A model generated the notes under the pieces. The model did not search any database. It had not been told where the DNA came from and saw only the letters and a program-made list of their open reading frames with translations. Below are positions 1 to 8,751 of a stretch of DNA of 64,000 nt, piece by piece (position 1 is the first letter of the stretch; each line of letters starts with the position of its first letter). Position numbers and translations under genes: made by a program. The stretch covers positions 1,116,001 to 1,180,000 of the forward strand of contig NZ_AEUW02000001.1 in assembly GCF_000187995.2 (NCBI RefSeq), read 5' to 3'. This DNA comes from Streptococcus macacae NCTC 11558 (lineage in GTDB: Bacteria; Bacillota; Bacilli; Lactobacillales; Streptococcaceae).

Positions 1-331
1 CGCTGGGACAAGAACCAACCAGAATAACGCCTGCTGCTGTAGCTCCTTTTAAATGGAAAATAAGACAAAGCAGCCAAGCTAAGCCAGGCATAATAACATA
101 GTGAGCCACTGTCCCTAAAATAACCGGAATTGGCCGTTTGGAAATTCTGACAAAATCTTCTGTCTTCAAAGTTAAGCCCATTCCAAAAAGAATAAGACCT
201 AATAAATAAGAAGTATTAGGTATAACCCAAGTACTTGTTTGAGGAAAAAAGAAATTAAAAACGGCCCAGAGAATGACGACTAAGGTAAACCAATGACTAA
301 GTTTTTTATTAAAATTTTCAACTTTTTCCAT
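1..331 (-). CDS. BASS-family (bile acid:sodium symporter-like) transporter, 5' part
   Basis: The first 110 codons of a membrane transporter run off the left edge. The start is the ATG at 331 behind AGGAGAGC. The translation begins MEKVENFNKKLSHWFTLVVI and shows two hydrophobic segments, then LGLILFGMGLTLKTEDF, a signature of the BASS family (sodium-coupled uptake of organic acids; bacterial members include pantothenate and keto-acid carriers). The next segment, about residues 68-85, is again hydrophobic and ends near VGSCPS. Only the N-terminal third is present, so the substrate cannot be judged. It has its own promoter (440-467) and a leader of about 100 nt. Confidence 0.75.
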   Translation of the reverse strand, partial: MEKVENFNKKLSHWFTLVVILWAVFNFFFPQTSTWVIPNTSYLLGLILFGMGLTLKTEDFVRISKRPIPVILGTVAHYVIMPGLAWLLCLIFHLKGATAAGVILVGSCPS

Positions 332-439
332 AATAAGCTCTCCTTAAAGATAACATAAAAGAAGTATTGGCTCCCCAAAATCCTAACACAGACACAGGAA
401 ATATTAGGCAATCAAACTTATCTCTTATCTATTGCCCTT

Positions 440-467
440 ATTATACACCTAATTTTGAAATTTTCAA
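440..467 (-). promoter_or_regulatory. Promoter of the BASS-family gene with 100-nt leader
   Basis: On the minus strand TTGAAA (467-462), a 16-bp spacer and TATAAT (445-440) give a good sigma-A promoter. The leader from about 433 to 331 holds two small potential hairpins (a CCTAATA/TGTTAGG pair and a TTGG/CCAA pair). I could not match it to a known riboswitch. The remainder of the 332-677 gap shows no gene. Confidence 0.55.
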
Positions 468-677
468 ATAATTCTCAAAATTATTTTCTAAGTTTTCATA
501 CCGCTCCTTTTAATCTAAATAATAAAAAGAGTGATCAACACAGCTGCTGCCTTAAATGCACAGTTTGTTGCCACTCTTATAACATTTATCAATACTTAAA
601 ATAAAGTTTTTTCTAGTTTACGGCTATACTTCTATTAAAAAATTGCAGTGAAGCCAACAGCTTGTTGTTTAACTATT

Positions 678-1730
678 TTAAAGGAGATGATTTTCACGTT
701 CGTCAAATTTTTCTTTAGCTAACATGACTAATCTTTCAATTAAGTCTGAGTAGCTTAAGCCCATATTTTCCCATAATAAGGGATACATAGACCACTGTGT
801 AAAGCCAGGCATTGTATTGAGTTCATTCAAATAGATATGGCCATCTTCTGTCAGGAAGAAGTCACACCGTGATAAACCACAGCCTCCAAGCATCTGAAAA
901 GCTAATTTTGCATATTGGCGCATTTTGGCTGAAATCTCTTCGCTTACTTCTGCAGGAATAGCCATTTTGATCTGATTGTCAATATACTTAGCTTCATAAT
1001 CATAAAAAGCAACATTTTTGACAACTTCGCCCGGTAGAGTTGTTTTTATCTCTGTATTTCCTAAAATACCGACTTCAATTTCACGAGCCTTAACTCCCTC
1101 TTCAATGAGAATACGGCTATCATATTTTAAAGCAAGAGCAATTGCTGTTTTTAATTCTGTTTGATTCCTAGCTTTAGAAATACCAACACTTGAACCCATA
1201 TTCGCTGGTTTCACAAATACAGGATAAGTCAGTTTATTTTCGGCTTCAAAAACTGTCTGACTCAAATCTTCACCTTCAAAGTAAGTTATATAGGGCACTT
1301 GCGGAATCTGGTTCTGACTGCTCTCTAGAACTTGTTTGGTTGCAATCTTATCCATAGCAAGAGCTGAAGATAAGATATTGGTGCCGACATACGGCATTTT
1401 TAAAATTTCTAAAAAACCTTGAACGGAACCATCTTCTCCCATTGGCCCATGGAGAATGGGAAAAACAACAGCACCCTTTTCATAAATGTCACTTGGTTTT
1501 ATTTTTTGACTGGCAATGACTGTATCATTTGTCATCAATTTTTCTGTCTTTAAGGGCAGCTGGCTAAACTCCTGCGTCTTGATAAAATGGCCTGTCTGAG
1601 TAATAAAATAGGTTTTTACCAAAAATTTGTCATAATTGACTGCCTGTATTATACTTTCAGCTGAGAGAACCGAAACTTCTCTCTCGGCTGAACGTCCGCC
1701 ATAAAGTAAAATAAGGGTTTCTTTTTTCAT
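678..1730 (-). CDS. ddl: D-alanine--D-alanine ligase
   Basis: ATP-grasp ligase (350 aa, the family's usual length) that joins two D-alanines in the cytoplasm to supply the dipeptide for UDP-MurNAc-pentapeptide. The N-terminal [10 protein letters not shown] (residues 11-20) and HGPMGEDG motif belong to the D-Ala-binding domain. The C-terminal half has the ATP-grasp motifs [13 protein letters not shown] and [10 protein letters not shown], which hold Mg and the second substrate. The start ATG at 1730 follows AAGGA. It lies 50 bp after recR and is probably the last gene of pbp2b-recR-ddl. Only the gene for MurF, its usual partner, is missing from the window. Confidence 0.96.
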   Translation of the reverse strand: MKKETLILLYGGRSAEREVSVLSAESIIQAVNYDKFLVKTYFITQTGHFIKTQEFSQLPLKTEKLMTNDTVIASQKIKPSDIYEKGAVVFPILHGPMGEDGSVQGFLEILKMPYVGTNILSSALAMDKIATKQVLESSQNQIPQVPYITYFEGEDLSQTVFEAENKLTYPVFVKPANMGSSVGISKARNQTELKTAIALALKYDSRILIEEGVKAREIEVGILGNTEIKTTLPGEVVKNVAFYDYEAKYIDNQIKMAIPAEVSEEISAKMRQYAKLAFQMLGGCGLSRCDFFLTEDGHIYLNELNTMPGFTQWSMYPLLWENMGLSYSDLIERLVMLAKEKFDERENHLL

Positions 1731-1780
1731 TATTTTTCCTTTTATAGTTCTTATATAAGAATAGAAAAAATCACATTAAC

Positions 1781-2380
1781 TTATAATTCTGTTCGATTCT
1801 CTATTGCTCTTAGTAAGGTTACTTCATCTGCATACTCAATATCAGAACCAACTGCCAGTCCCCGAGCAAGCCGAGTGACTTTGATACCAGCGGGTTTTAG
1901 AACTCTTGAAATATACATTGACGTCGCCTCTCCATCTGCTGTTGTATTGGTTGCAATAATAACTTCGTTAATATCGCTTTCTTCCTGCAGACGGGTTAAT
2001 AATTTTTTAAGGTTTATATCGTCTGGACCCACACCATTCATTGGTGAAATAAGCCCATGTAAAACATGATACAGTCCGTGATATTCCTGAATTTTTTCCA
2101 TAGCTGAGACATCTTTGCTGTCTTCAACCACTAAAATGATTGACTGATCTCGGCTGTCATCGCTGCAAATGTTACAAGGATCAACATCTGTCAGATTGCC
2201 GCAAATAGAACAGTAGGTCAATTCTCGCTTAGCCGCCAGAAGATTTTTGGCAAAATCATTGACCTCTTCATCCTTCATTCCAATCGTATAAAAAGCCAAT
2301 CGTGTTGCTGTTTTTATGCCAATTCCTGGCAATTTTGCAAAACTTTCAATCAATTTGGCAATAGGTGTTGGGTAAAGCAT
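1781..2380 (-). CDS. recR: Recombination protein RecR
   Basis: 199 aa, full length. RecR works with RecO and RecF to load RecA on gapped DNA. In order it shows a helix-hairpin-helix (LPGIGIKTA, residues 18-26), a four-cysteine zinc finger (C57, C60, C69, C72) and a Toprim domain starting at VVEDSKD near residue 84. The start ATG at 2380 is preceded by a strong GGAGGAGG. It begins only 12 bp after pbp2b ends and is followed by ddl, the same cell-wall/repair order as in other streptococci. Confidence 0.97.
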   Translation of the reverse strand: MLYPTPIAKLIESFAKLPGIGIKTATRLAFYTIGMKDEEVNDFAKNLLAAKRELTYCSICGNLTDVDPCNICSDDSRDQSIILVVEDSKDVSAMEKIQEYHGLYHVLHGLISPMNGVGPDDINLKKLLTRLQEESDINEVIIATNTTADGEATSMYISRVLKPAGIKVTRLARGLAVGSDIEYADEVTLLRAIENRTEL

Positions 2381-2392
2381 TCATCCTCCTCC

Positions 2393-4480
2393 TCACTCAT
2401 TTGCATTCATAGGATGCATTTGCTGGTAAAGATTGATGATATCTCTTGTTATAGCATGGCTCGTTGTTCCATGTAAATCCGTTTCGTGAGGCAGCACAAC
2501 AGCTACTGCAATCTGTGGATTATTGCTTGGTGCATAGGCAACAACATTTAAATTTGAAGCATCAATAGATTTGCCATCACTGCCTTTTACATAAGTTTCA
2601 GCTGTCCCTGTTTTAGCTGAAATAGGGACGCTTGCGCCATTAGCCAAGGTCTTACCTGTCGAATAAGCCCCTTTACCGTTAACAACATTATAAAAACCAT
2701 CTTTGATAATAGAGAGATTCTCATTGGATATAGAAACATTGTTTAAGACTTTTGTGTCAATTGTTTTCACACGATTGCCCAATCCCCCTGTTTTATCATT
2801 GTCATAAATACCTTCTACTATGTGAGGAGCAACACGCTTTCCTCCATTAGCAACTGCAGCAACATACTGAGCCAGCTGCATTGTTGTATAGTTATCAAAT
2901 TGTCCAAATGATTCTGTTAAAACATTTGCAGGATCATATTTCTCTGAAACATAACCCTTTGATTCACCTGGAAGGTCAATACCTGTTGAAACACCTAAGC
3001 CATACTGCGCATAAGTCGCTCTTAACTTTTTCATCGCATCCTTGTAACCTTCGGTTGATAAAGCCATTCCAGAATGATAATCCTGTCCCATCAATTTCAA
3101 AGCTAACTGTACCATATAAGTATTTGAAGAATACTCAAGAGATTGGCTAGCTGTAATAGGGAGAGAGCCATTTGTAAACCAAGAGTTGATAGGATTTGAG
3201 CCTGCAAACTGGATTGGCTGATCATTTAATATCTGATTGCCAAATAAAACATTATTAGCCCAGCCAGCTGTCAAAGTTGCTCCTTTCACAACAGAGCCTG
3301 GTGTGAAAACTTCTGTAACGGTACCAAGAGCATTTGAAGAAGTATCTCCTGTCTTAAGATCATGATCTAAACCAGCCATGGACAGGATGGCTCCTGTATT
3401 TGGATTTAAAGCAACAGCATATACACCTTCTGAATACTTTGTATTTCCCTTGCCTAATTCAGATTTGAAATAGCGGTTGAGAATATCTTCAACTCCCTTT
3501 TGAAATTTCAAATCCAGTGTTAATTTTAGGTTTTTGCCTTTAGTTCCTTTAGCAGTTATTTTATCACTGATGATCTTACCTTCTTTATTCACCTTAATAG
3601 ACTGAATGGTTCGGCTGCCCTGAAGGTCATTTTCATATTCTTTTTCCAGATAAGAAGTCCCTACACGGTCATTTAGGGAATAGCCCTTCTTCACATAATT
3701 CTTTGCTTCCTCAGCAGGCAAACCTGTCTTTTGGCTGGAAACTTTACCAATAACAGATGTGATTGAATTCTTGACGGATTTTCGTTCCCAATCTGTCTTT
3801 ACAGAAATACCTTTTAAATTTGATTTACTGGTTGCTAAAACAGCAATCTGCTCAGAAGTCAAATCACCCGTTGTCAAGGAGGCTGTATTAAAAACAGAAG
3901 TCGCATTCATCTGACTAAAAATATAAATTATCTTTTTTTCATCTTCAGAATAATCAATAACACTGTCAGGAACTGCCTTAACAGCATTGGCATAAATATC
4001 CGATTCTTTTAGATTATTTCCAAATTGGTCATATTTTTTTCGATGAGGTAATTTTTTGACAACCTTTTGATAATTCTTAGGATCAGCAAGGTAGTAATCC
4101 TTCTTTTGACGCTTAGTTACCTTGCTTTCTGTCAAAGTTACGATATTAGCCAATTTCTTAGCGTTTTCTTTAATGTCTTTGGCATCCATATGATTACTTC
4201 TTGTAAAAGCAACAACTTCTTTAACCTCATTTTCAACTAAAGGTACTCCTTGAGAGTCGTAAATTTGACCCCGAGGACTGGACGTTTTGATCGTATAAGT
4301 TGTTGATTCCGTCAGCTTCTTTTTATAAAATTTTTCATCATAGATCTGCATTTGTACTAATCGTAACAGTAATATCGTAAATAAAGTAACAATAAGAAAA
4401 AATAGGAGATTGATTCTGTTAGAAATCAAGATAAATTTTTCAGATTGTTTCTTTTTACTGCTCTTCTTTTTTCGAAACAT
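2393..4480 (-). CDS. pbp2b: Penicillin-binding protein 2b (class B transpeptidase)
   Basis: 695 aa. This membrane-anchored transpeptidase crosslinks peptidoglycan during elongation in ovococci and is a main beta-lactam target. A basic N-terminus precedes one transmembrane helix (about residues 24-45), then the PBP dimerisation domain. The transpeptidase domain carries the SVVK tetrad near residue 395, SSN in EYSSNTYM and the KTG triad in SAKTGTAET, so the enzyme should be active. The start ATG follows AGGAGG. The gene is first in the recR-ddl unit, with an extended -10 promoter upstream. Confidence 0.95.
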   Translation of the reverse strand: MFRKKKSSKKKQSEKFILISNRINLLFFLIVTLFTILLLRLVQMQIYDEKFYKKKLTESTTYTIKTSSPRGQIYDSQGVPLVENEVKEVVAFTRSNHMDAKDIKENAKKLANIVTLTESKVTKRQKKDYYLADPKNYQKVVKKLPHRKKYDQFGNNLKESDIYANAVKAVPDSVIDYSEDEKKIIYIFSQMNATSVFNTASLTTGDLTSEQIAVLATSKSNLKGISVKTDWERKSVKNSITSVIGKVSSQKTGLPAEEAKNYVKKGYSLNDRVGTSYLEKEYENDLQGSRTIQSIKVNKEGKIISDKITAKGTKGKNLKLTLDLKFQKGVEDILNRYFKSELGKGNTKYSEGVYAVALNPNTGAILSMAGLDHDLKTGDTSSNALGTVTEVFTPGSVVKGATLTAGWANNVLFGNQILNDQPIQFAGSNPINSWFTNGSLPITASQSLEYSSNTYMVQLALKLMGQDYHSGMALSTEGYKDAMKKLRATYAQYGLGVSTGIDLPGESKGYVSEKYDPANVLTESFGQFDNYTTMQLAQYVAAVANGGKRVAPHIVEGIYDNDKTGGLGNRVKTIDTKVLNNVSISNENLSIIKDGFYNVVNGKGAYSTGKTLANGASVPISAKTGTAETYVKGSDGKSIDASNLNVVAYAPSNNPQIAVAVVLPHETDLHGTTSHAITRDIINLYQQMHPMNANE

Positions 4481-4514
4481 TTTTCCTCCTATTTTTTATA
4501 AAACTATGCTTTAT

Positions 4515-4523
4515 ATTTTAACA
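4515..4523 (-). promoter_or_regulatory. Extended -10 promoter of pbp2b
   Basis: TGTTAAAAT on the minus strand is a TGn extended -10 element about 35 bp upstream of the pbp2b start. No convincing -35 hexamer is visible, as is common for extended -10 promoters. Confidence 0.45.
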
Positions 4524-4586
4524 TAATTTGAAAAAACATATGACATTTTCACCAAAAATTTCTAGTCCTTTAAGCTAGCTGTTCAG

Positions 4587-4613
4587 CAAAAAAGAGAACC
4601 TTCGGATTCTCTT
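4587..4613 (-). terminator. Intrinsic terminator downstream of gpmA
   Basis: A 7-bp stem (AAGAGAA/TTCTCTT) with a short loop is followed on the minus strand by six T residues. It stands between gpmA and the pbp2b promoter. The stem with its A/T flanks could also work in the plus direction. Confidence 0.7.
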
Positions 4614-4649
4614 AAATTTTTTAGCTTTCTAAGAGTAAAAGAAAAGACA

Positions 4650-4745
4650 GCCCCACTTCTGTGATATACTCCTCTTACAGTAGGCAGCGAAAAAACAAAA
4701 ATTCACTGTAAATACGAAGAGATTGGAACTTTTCAGCCCAATCTC
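4650..4745. repeat. Hairpin-rich intergenic repeat, possible copy 1
   Basis: The spacer downstream of gpmA has an 8-bp stem (GAGATTGG 4719-4726 with CCAATCTC 4738-4745), a 7-bp stem (TTACAGT/ACTGTAA) and, on the minus strand, an AGAAGTGGGG segment that resembles the copy at 29745. It may belong to the dispersed element also seen at 7564, 29745 and 53131. Similarity here is short, so this assignment is weak. Confidence 0.35.
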
Positions 4746-4803
4746 CTACACATTTTTAAACTTTTTATGTTTCAGTTTCTTTCTAAAAAATCAGAAAAGA
4801 ACT

Positions 4804-5496
4804 TTACTCACCAAGATAGTATTCATTTGTAACATTCAAGTCTTTGTCAAATTCAAAAACAAGCGGTGGGAAGTTAGGAATTTCCACATCCATGATTTCA
4901 TCATCTGACAATTGTTTAATATGTTTTACCAAGGCACGGATAGAGTTACCATGAGCACCCACAAAGACATTTTTACCATCTTTAAGAGCAGGCGCAATTT
5001 TATCTTCCCAAAACGGAAGAGCACGTTCTAAAGTTACTTTTAAGTTTTCAGCATCTGGAATAACTGAATCATCAAGGTTAGCATAACGACGGTCAGTGTG
5101 TGCTGAATATTGATCATCTTTAGCCATAGCTGGTGGCAGCACATCATATGAACGACGCCAGATATGAACTTGTTCGTCACCCCATTTTTCAGCAGCTTCT
5201 GCTTTATTTTGACCAGTTAAACCACCATAGTGACGTTCATTTAAGCGCCAAGATTTTTCAACGGGAACCCAAAGTTGTCCTGCTGCTTCAAGAGCAAGAT
5301 TTGTGGTTTTAATAGCACGTGTCAAAACAGATGTGTAAGCTTGGTCAAACTCAATGCCTGCATCCTTAATTAATTTACCAGCATCAATAGCTTGCTGTGT
5401 TCCTTTTTCTGAAAGATCAACGTCAGCCCAGCCAGTAAAAAGATTGGCTTTGTTCCATTCTGACTCACCGTGGCGAGCAAAAACTAATTTTACCAT
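4804..5496 (-). CDS. gpmA: 2,3-bisphosphoglycerate-dependent phosphoglycerate mutase
   Basis: 230 aa glycolytic enzyme that interconverts 3- and 2-phosphoglycerate. The RHGESEWN motif at residues 8-15 contains the phosphorylated His9. The second catalytic histidine sits in [11 protein letters not shown], and the substrate-binding segment is YADLDDS-like ([12 protein letters not shown]). Length is that of the dPGM family. The start ATG at 5496 follows AAGGAGA. It is a single-gene unit between pbp2b and the divergent pyrD. A TTTGAC/GTCAAA inverted repeat (5515-5531) lies in its leader. Confidence 0.96.
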   Translation of the reverse strand: MVKLVFARHGESEWNKANLFTGWADVDLSEKGTQQAIDAGKLIKDAGIEFDQAYTSVLTRAIKTTNLALEAAGQLWVPVEKSWRLNERHYGGLTGQNKAEAAEKWGDEQVHIWRRSYDVLPPAMAKDDQYSAHTDRRYANLDDSVIPDAENLKVTLERALPFWEDKIAPALKDGKNVFVGAHGNSIRALVKHIKQLSDDEIMDVEIPNFPPLVFEFDKDLNVTNEYYLGE

Positions 5497-5514
5497 TACT
5501 ATTCTCCTTTTATT

Positions 5515-5531
5515 TTTGACGAAATGTCAAA
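5515..5531 (-). promoter_or_regulatory. Inverted repeat in the gpmA leader
   Basis: TTTGAC, five bases and GTCAAA form a perfect 6-bp inverted repeat just upstream of the gpmA ribosome-binding site. It could be an RNA hairpin or an operator. Nothing else in the window shares it, so its role is unknown. Confidence 0.35.
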
Positions 5532-5642
5532 TGTTTTACTGTTTTATTTTACAAAAATATCAGAAAAAAATCTACTACATTTATCAAAAATTAAAAAGAG
5601 CAATGTTTTCTTTCATCCAAAGCTAAAGCATACAAAACAAAC

Positions 5643-5671
5643 TTGCAGCACATTTTATCTAGTGTTACAAT
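5643..5671 (+). promoter_or_regulatory. Promoter of pyrD
   Basis: TTGCAG (5643-5648), a 17-bp spacer and TGTTACAAT, a TGn extended -10 with TACAAT at 5666-5671. Transcription should start near 5678, giving a leader of about 22 nt. Confidence 0.7.
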
Positions 5672-5699
5672 AAATAAAATGTATTATTTTGGAGGTCAT

Positions 5700-6635
5700 A
5701 TGGTTTCAACTCGTACAACAATTGGTTCTTTTCAGTTTGATAATTGTCTTATGAATGCTGCAGGTGTTTATTGCATGACACGCGAAGAATTAGCGGCTAT
5801 TGATCAGTCTGCTGCGGGATCCTTTGTGACAAAAACAGGAACGCTTAAAGAACGCCCAGGCAATCCAGAGCCGCGTTATGCTGATACAGCTCTTGGCAGC
5901 ATTAACTCTATGGGACTGCCTAACCTAGGCTATCATTATTACTTAGACTATGTTATGGAATTACAGGATAGACCAAAAAGCAAAAATCATTTTCTCTCAC
6001 TTGTTGGTATGTCTCCAGAAGAAACACATACTATTCTTAAGTCTGTTGAAGCCAGTGACTATAAAGGTTTAGTAGAACTCAATCTTTCTTGCCCCAATGT
6101 TCCTGGAAAACCGCAGATTGCCTATGATTTTGAAACGACAGACCAAATCCTTTCTGAAGTTTTCTCCTACTTCACCAAACCACTTGGCATTAAGCTGCCG
6201 CCTTATTTTGATATTGTACATTTTGATCAAGCAGCTGCTATTTTCAATAAATATCCCTTAGCCTTTGTCAATTGTGTTAATTCTATCGGAAATGGTTTAG
6301 TTGTTGAAGATGAAACAGTCCTTATTAAGCCTAAAAATGGTTTTGGGGGTATCGGAGGTGACTATATCAAACCAACAGCTTTAGCTAATGTTCATGCTTT
6401 TTATAAACGCCTCAATCCTTCTATCCAGATTATAGGAACTGGCGGTGTTAAAACAGGCCGTGATGCTTTTGAACATATACTCTGCGGAGCCAGCATGGTA
6501 CAGATTGGAACAGCCCTGCATCAAGAAGGGCCTCAAATCTTCGAGCGCATCACTAAAGAATTAGAAGAAATCATGACAGAAAAAGGTTATGAAAGCTTGG
6601 AAGACTTCCGCGGCAAGCTCAATTATAAGGCTTAA
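5700..6635 (+). CDS. pyrD: Dihydroorotate dehydrogenase, class 1A (fumarate type)
   Basis: 311 aa from the ATG at 5700, chosen because it follows GGAGG at the right distance; the frame is open 19 codons further up, but that stretch holds the promoter. The enzyme oxidises dihydroorotate to orotate in pyrimidine synthesis, in the cytosol with fumarate as acceptor. Visible motifs are NAAGVYCM (FMN/substrate), [14 protein letters not shown] with the catalytic Cys, and [17 protein letters not shown] (FMN phosphate). Length and motifs match class 1A rather than 1B, and no pyrK is next to it. Monocistronic, with its own promoter and terminator. Confidence 0.95.
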   Translation: MVSTRTTIGSFQFDNCLMNAAGVYCMTREELAAIDQSAAGSFVTKTGTLKERPGNPEPRYADTALGSINSMGLPNLGYHYYLDYVMELQDRPKSKNHFLSLVGMSPEETHTILKSVEASDYKGLVELNLSCPNVPGKPQIAYDFETTDQILSEVFSYFTKPLGIKLPPYFDIVHFDQAAAIFNKYPLAFVNCVNSIGNGLVVEDETVLIKPKNGFGGIGGDYIKPTALANVHAFYKRLNPSIQIIGTGGVKTGRDAFEHILCGASMVQIGTALHQEGPQIFERITKELEEIMTEKGYESLEDFRGKLNYKA

Positions 6636-6683
6636 ATCATTTTAAAGCTAAGAAGCATTTGATAGCAATTTAAGATGAAATAG

Positions 6684-6725
6684 AAAAAGCCTGACTGAAA
6701 TTTTGGATCTCAGTCAGGCTTTTTC
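6684..6725. terminator. Bidirectional terminator between pyrD and the small membrane protein gene
   Basis: A 10-bp perfect stem (AGCCTGACTG 6688-6697 with CAGTCAGGCT 6711-6720) is flanked by A-runs on the left and T-runs on the right. It therefore ends the convergent pyrD (+) and the 50-residue ORF (-). Confidence 0.9.
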
Positions 6726-6746
6726 TGATGACTTTAAAAAATAAAG

Positions 6747-6899
6747 TTACTCTTTTTGTACCTTCTTTTGTTCAGGAATTTTTGCCTGTTTTGATTTTTC
6801 AGAATTTGCTGCTTCTGGCTTAAATGCTTTGCTGACAAAAAAAATACCGATTACTTTAACGATAGAAAAGATCATTAAAATGATAATGATAAATTTCAT
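6747..6899 (-). CDS. Small single-pass membrane protein, 50 aa
   Basis: This short frame begins MKFIIIILMIFSIVKVIGIF, one hydrophobic helix over residues 3-22. A polar lysine-rich tail of 28 residues follows and ends KKVQKE. I do not recognise a family. It is probably real: a clean promoter (TTGCTC, 17 bp, TATAAT) lies 26 nt upstream and the shared terminator follows within 25 bp. Its ribosome-binding site is weak. A hypothetical gene sits at the same place between perR and pyrD in S. mutans, as I recall. The charge pattern suggests the tail faces the cytoplasm. Function is unknown. Confidence 0.7.
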   Translation of the reverse strand: MKFIIIILMIFSIVKVIGIFFVSKAFKPEAANSEKSKQAKIPEQKKVQKE

Positions 6900-6930
6900 T
6901 TTAGCTATCTACTTTCTTGCTTTTTCACAC

Positions 6931-6959
6931 ATTATAACTTTTTCTTCTGCAATGAGCAA
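6931..6959 (-). promoter_or_regulatory. Promoter of the 50-residue membrane protein gene
   Basis: Minus-strand TTGCTC (6959-6954), a 17-bp spacer and a perfect TATAAT (6936-6931). Predicted start near 6925. Confidence 0.65.
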
Positions 6960-7001
6960 GTAAAGAGTAAAACATATATACAGCAGATAGGATTAATACG
7001 A

Positions 7002-7478
7002 CTAACCAATCTTTTGCCTATTTTTTTCCTGACACTTTGGACAAATACCATAAATTAACAGCTGTGCTCTGGTAATCTTATATCCTGTTTGTTCATGCGC
7101 TTCTTCTTTAATACGAGAAACATCAACATCTACAAAATCTGTAATCTTACCACAAGACTCACAAACAACATGCAAGTGCTGATGCCCCATAAAATCAAAA
7201 TAAGCTGTATTGTCATTGCTTACTTTTAATTCAACAACAAATCCTTCATCAATCAAAACTTTTAAATTATTATAGACCGTAGCCAGGCTCATACTTGGAT
7301 GCTGAGGAAGAAGATCATTATATATTTGTTCTGCACTTGGATGATGGTGAGCATTGATAATATAAAAAATAATAGCCTTTCGTGTTTCCGTAAGGCGGAT
7401 ATGTTTTTCTTTCAAATGTTCCAAGACATCATTATAAACATTTTGATTAATTTCTGTGTTATGAGAATACTGCTCCAT
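7002..7478 (-). CDS. perR: Peroxide-responsive repressor PerR (Fur family)
   Basis: 158 aa Fur-family regulator. The N-terminal winged helix spans about residues 17-85 (helix near SLATVYNNLKVL). The structural zinc site is CESCG (C106, C109) plus CPKCQ (C146, C149). The His/Asp cluster D95, H99, H101, H103 fits the regulatory metal site whose histidines are oxidised by peroxide in PerR proteins. An N-terminal extension of about 10 residues is present. The gene has its own TATAAT (7510-7515) and stands alone. A PerR box occurs in the dpr promoter of this window, which supports PerR over Fur or Zur. Confidence 0.9.
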   Translation of the reverse strand: MEQYSHNTEINQNVYNDVLEHLKEKHIRLTETRKAIIFYIINAHHHPSAEQIYNDLLPQHPSMSLATVYNNLKVLIDEGFVVELKVSNDNTAYFDFMGHQHLHVVCESCGKITDFVDVDVSRIKEEAHEQTGYKITRAQLLIYGICPKCQEKNRQKIG

Positions 7479-7509
7479 CCTTAGCTCCCTTCCCTGCTTC
7501 TTTTCTTTT

Positions 7510-7515
7510 ATTATA
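7510..7515 (-). promoter_or_regulatory. -10 box of perR
   Basis: A perfect TATAAT lies about 30 bp upstream of the perR start. The -35 position reads TTCTTC, a poor match, so only the -10 is called. Confidence 0.4.
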
Positions 7516-7563
7516 CACTATTTTATCTAAAAGAAGAATGAATAGGTCTTATATAAATTAAAA

Positions 7564-7760
7564 GAGAGTGGGACAGAACATCAATAATTCGAAGAATTTG
7601 ATTTCGCCGTCCCACCTCCTAACAGTTGGTTAGGATAGCTGCTATCACTTATACAGCAAGGGATAAGGATATCCAGCCACTGCGTCTTGCAAGTAAAACG
7701 ACAAAACAGCATGGGGCTGGGAGCTTTTGGCTCAGCTTCCTTACCATAATAGATAAAATA
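7564..7760. repeat. Hairpin-rich intergenic repeat, copy 2
   Basis: The 300-bp gap between perR and dhaM holds GTGGGAC (7568-7574) paired with GTCCCAC (7609-7615), a GATAGC/GCTATC hairpin (7634-7646) and a GC-rich hairpin near 7713-7740 with GAGC/GCTC at its top. The GTGGG...CCCAC start followed by a second hairpin is shared with copies at 29745 and 53131. The last hairpin is placed where the dha operon should end, on the minus strand. No coding frame is apparent. Confidence 0.5.
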
Positions 7761-7778
7761 AGGCAGTCAGCTTGCTGC

Positions 7779-8153
7779 TTACTTATTGATTTTTAACATT
7801 TCTAATTGTGATAGAATTTCCTCCAAAGAAACACCTGCTTGTATCAAAGCTGCAGCAGAATAGGCACCTTCAACAATTGGAACATTCATCATCACAATAT
7901 CTTTGTCTGATAAATCAGCCGCTATCTCTAAATTCATTCTTGCTGAGCCTAAATCAAAAAACGTCAACAAGACCGTTTGAGCGTTTTGTTCGATAGCTTC
8001 CTCAATCTGCTCAAAACTTGTTCCTATCTCACCATCTTTTGTGCCGCCAATATAAGTCACGGAGACATCTTTAGCGACTTCTTCAATTAAATCATATAGG
8101 CCCTGTGCGAGATTTTTAGAATGCGACACAATCACAATTCCAATTCCTGACAT
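7779..8153 (-). CDS. dhaM: PTS-dependent dihydroxyacetone kinase, phosphotransferase subunit DhaM
   Basis: 124 aa, only the EIIA(Man)-like domain, as in Gram-positive DhaM (the E. coli protein adds HPr and EI parts). It receives phosphate from HPr on His11 in the VSHS motif and passes it to ADP bound on DhaL. The G-[GST] loop typical of the fold is seen at IGGTKDGEIGTS. Its ATG shares a base with the dhaL stop (TAATG), so the two are translationally coupled. Last gene of dhaK-dhaL-dhaM. Confidence 0.92.
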   Translation of the reverse strand: MSGIGIVIVSHSKNLAQGLYDLIEEVAKDVSVTYIGGTKDGEIGTSFEQIEEAIEQNAQTVLLTFFDLGSARMNLEIAADLSDKDIVMMNVPIVEGAYSAAALIQAGVSLEEILSQLEMLKINK

Positions 8154-8731
8154 TATAAATCCTCCGCTTCAATTAAAGCTTCAAATAGTAAACCAGATGA
8201 ATAAGAACCTGGATCAATATGACCTGCCGAACGTTCACCAACATAAGAAGCACGGCCCTTAGTAGCTTTCATCTCTTTGGTTTCTTCGACCATTTTTTTG
8301 ATAGCAGGAGCCGTTAAAGTATTTGTTTCTAAATCAGCAAGTGCACAAGCCCATACATCTACCATTGTTTTTTCATTAATGTTGGCCTTCCCGCGTTTTT
8401 TGATCATGTCTAATCCTGCTTTAATGTCATCTATAATATCGCCTCCTGCCTGTTCAGAATCCATCATCCCCATAAATGCTGAGGCATACAGCGGCCCGGA
8501 TGCTCCGCCGACCGTGCGCAATAGCTGCATAGCTGTCGCTTTAAAGACATCAGCTGCTGTTGTTAATTCTTGTGTTGACATAGCTTCCATAACAGCAGTC
8601 ATGCCGCGTGCCATATTGCTGCCATGGTCTCCATCTCCTATAGGAGTATCTAATTCTGAAAGGTAGTCTTTATTAGCTTGAATTTTGTCATTAAATAAAG
8701 ACATCCACCGTTTTGCTACTGTAACTTCCAT
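8153..8731 (-). CDS. dhaL: Dihydroxyacetone kinase, ADP-binding subunit DhaL
   Basis: 192 aa from the ATG at 8731, selected because AAAGGAAAT lies 7 nt upstream; a longer frame would overlap dhaK. DhaL holds ADP as a cofactor that is rephosphorylated by DhaM and then phosphorylates DhaK-bound dihydroxyacetone. The Mg/ADP motif DTPIGDGDHGSNM (residues 28-40; Asp28, Asp33, Asp35) and the GGASGPLY segment are intact. It starts 21 bp after dhaK. No dha regulator (DhaS, DhaQ) or glycerol dehydrogenase lies alongside. Confidence 0.93.
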   Translation of the reverse strand: MEVTVAKRWMSLFNDKIQANKDYLSELDTPIGDGDHGSNMARGMTAVMEAMSTQELTTAADVFKATAMQLLRTVGGASGPLYASAFMGMMDSEQAGGDIIDDIKAGLDMIKKRGKANINEKTMVDVWACALADLETNTLTAPAIKKMVEETKEMKATKGRASYVGERSAGHIDPGSYSSGLLFEALIEAEDL

Positions 8732-8751
8732 CTCAATTTCCTTTCTTACTC

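Noticed and set aside
8277-8666. Open frame of 129 codons on the plus strand opposite dhaL
   Set aside because: It is antisense to a gene with clear motifs, has no ribosome-binding site and its composition reflects dhaL codons.
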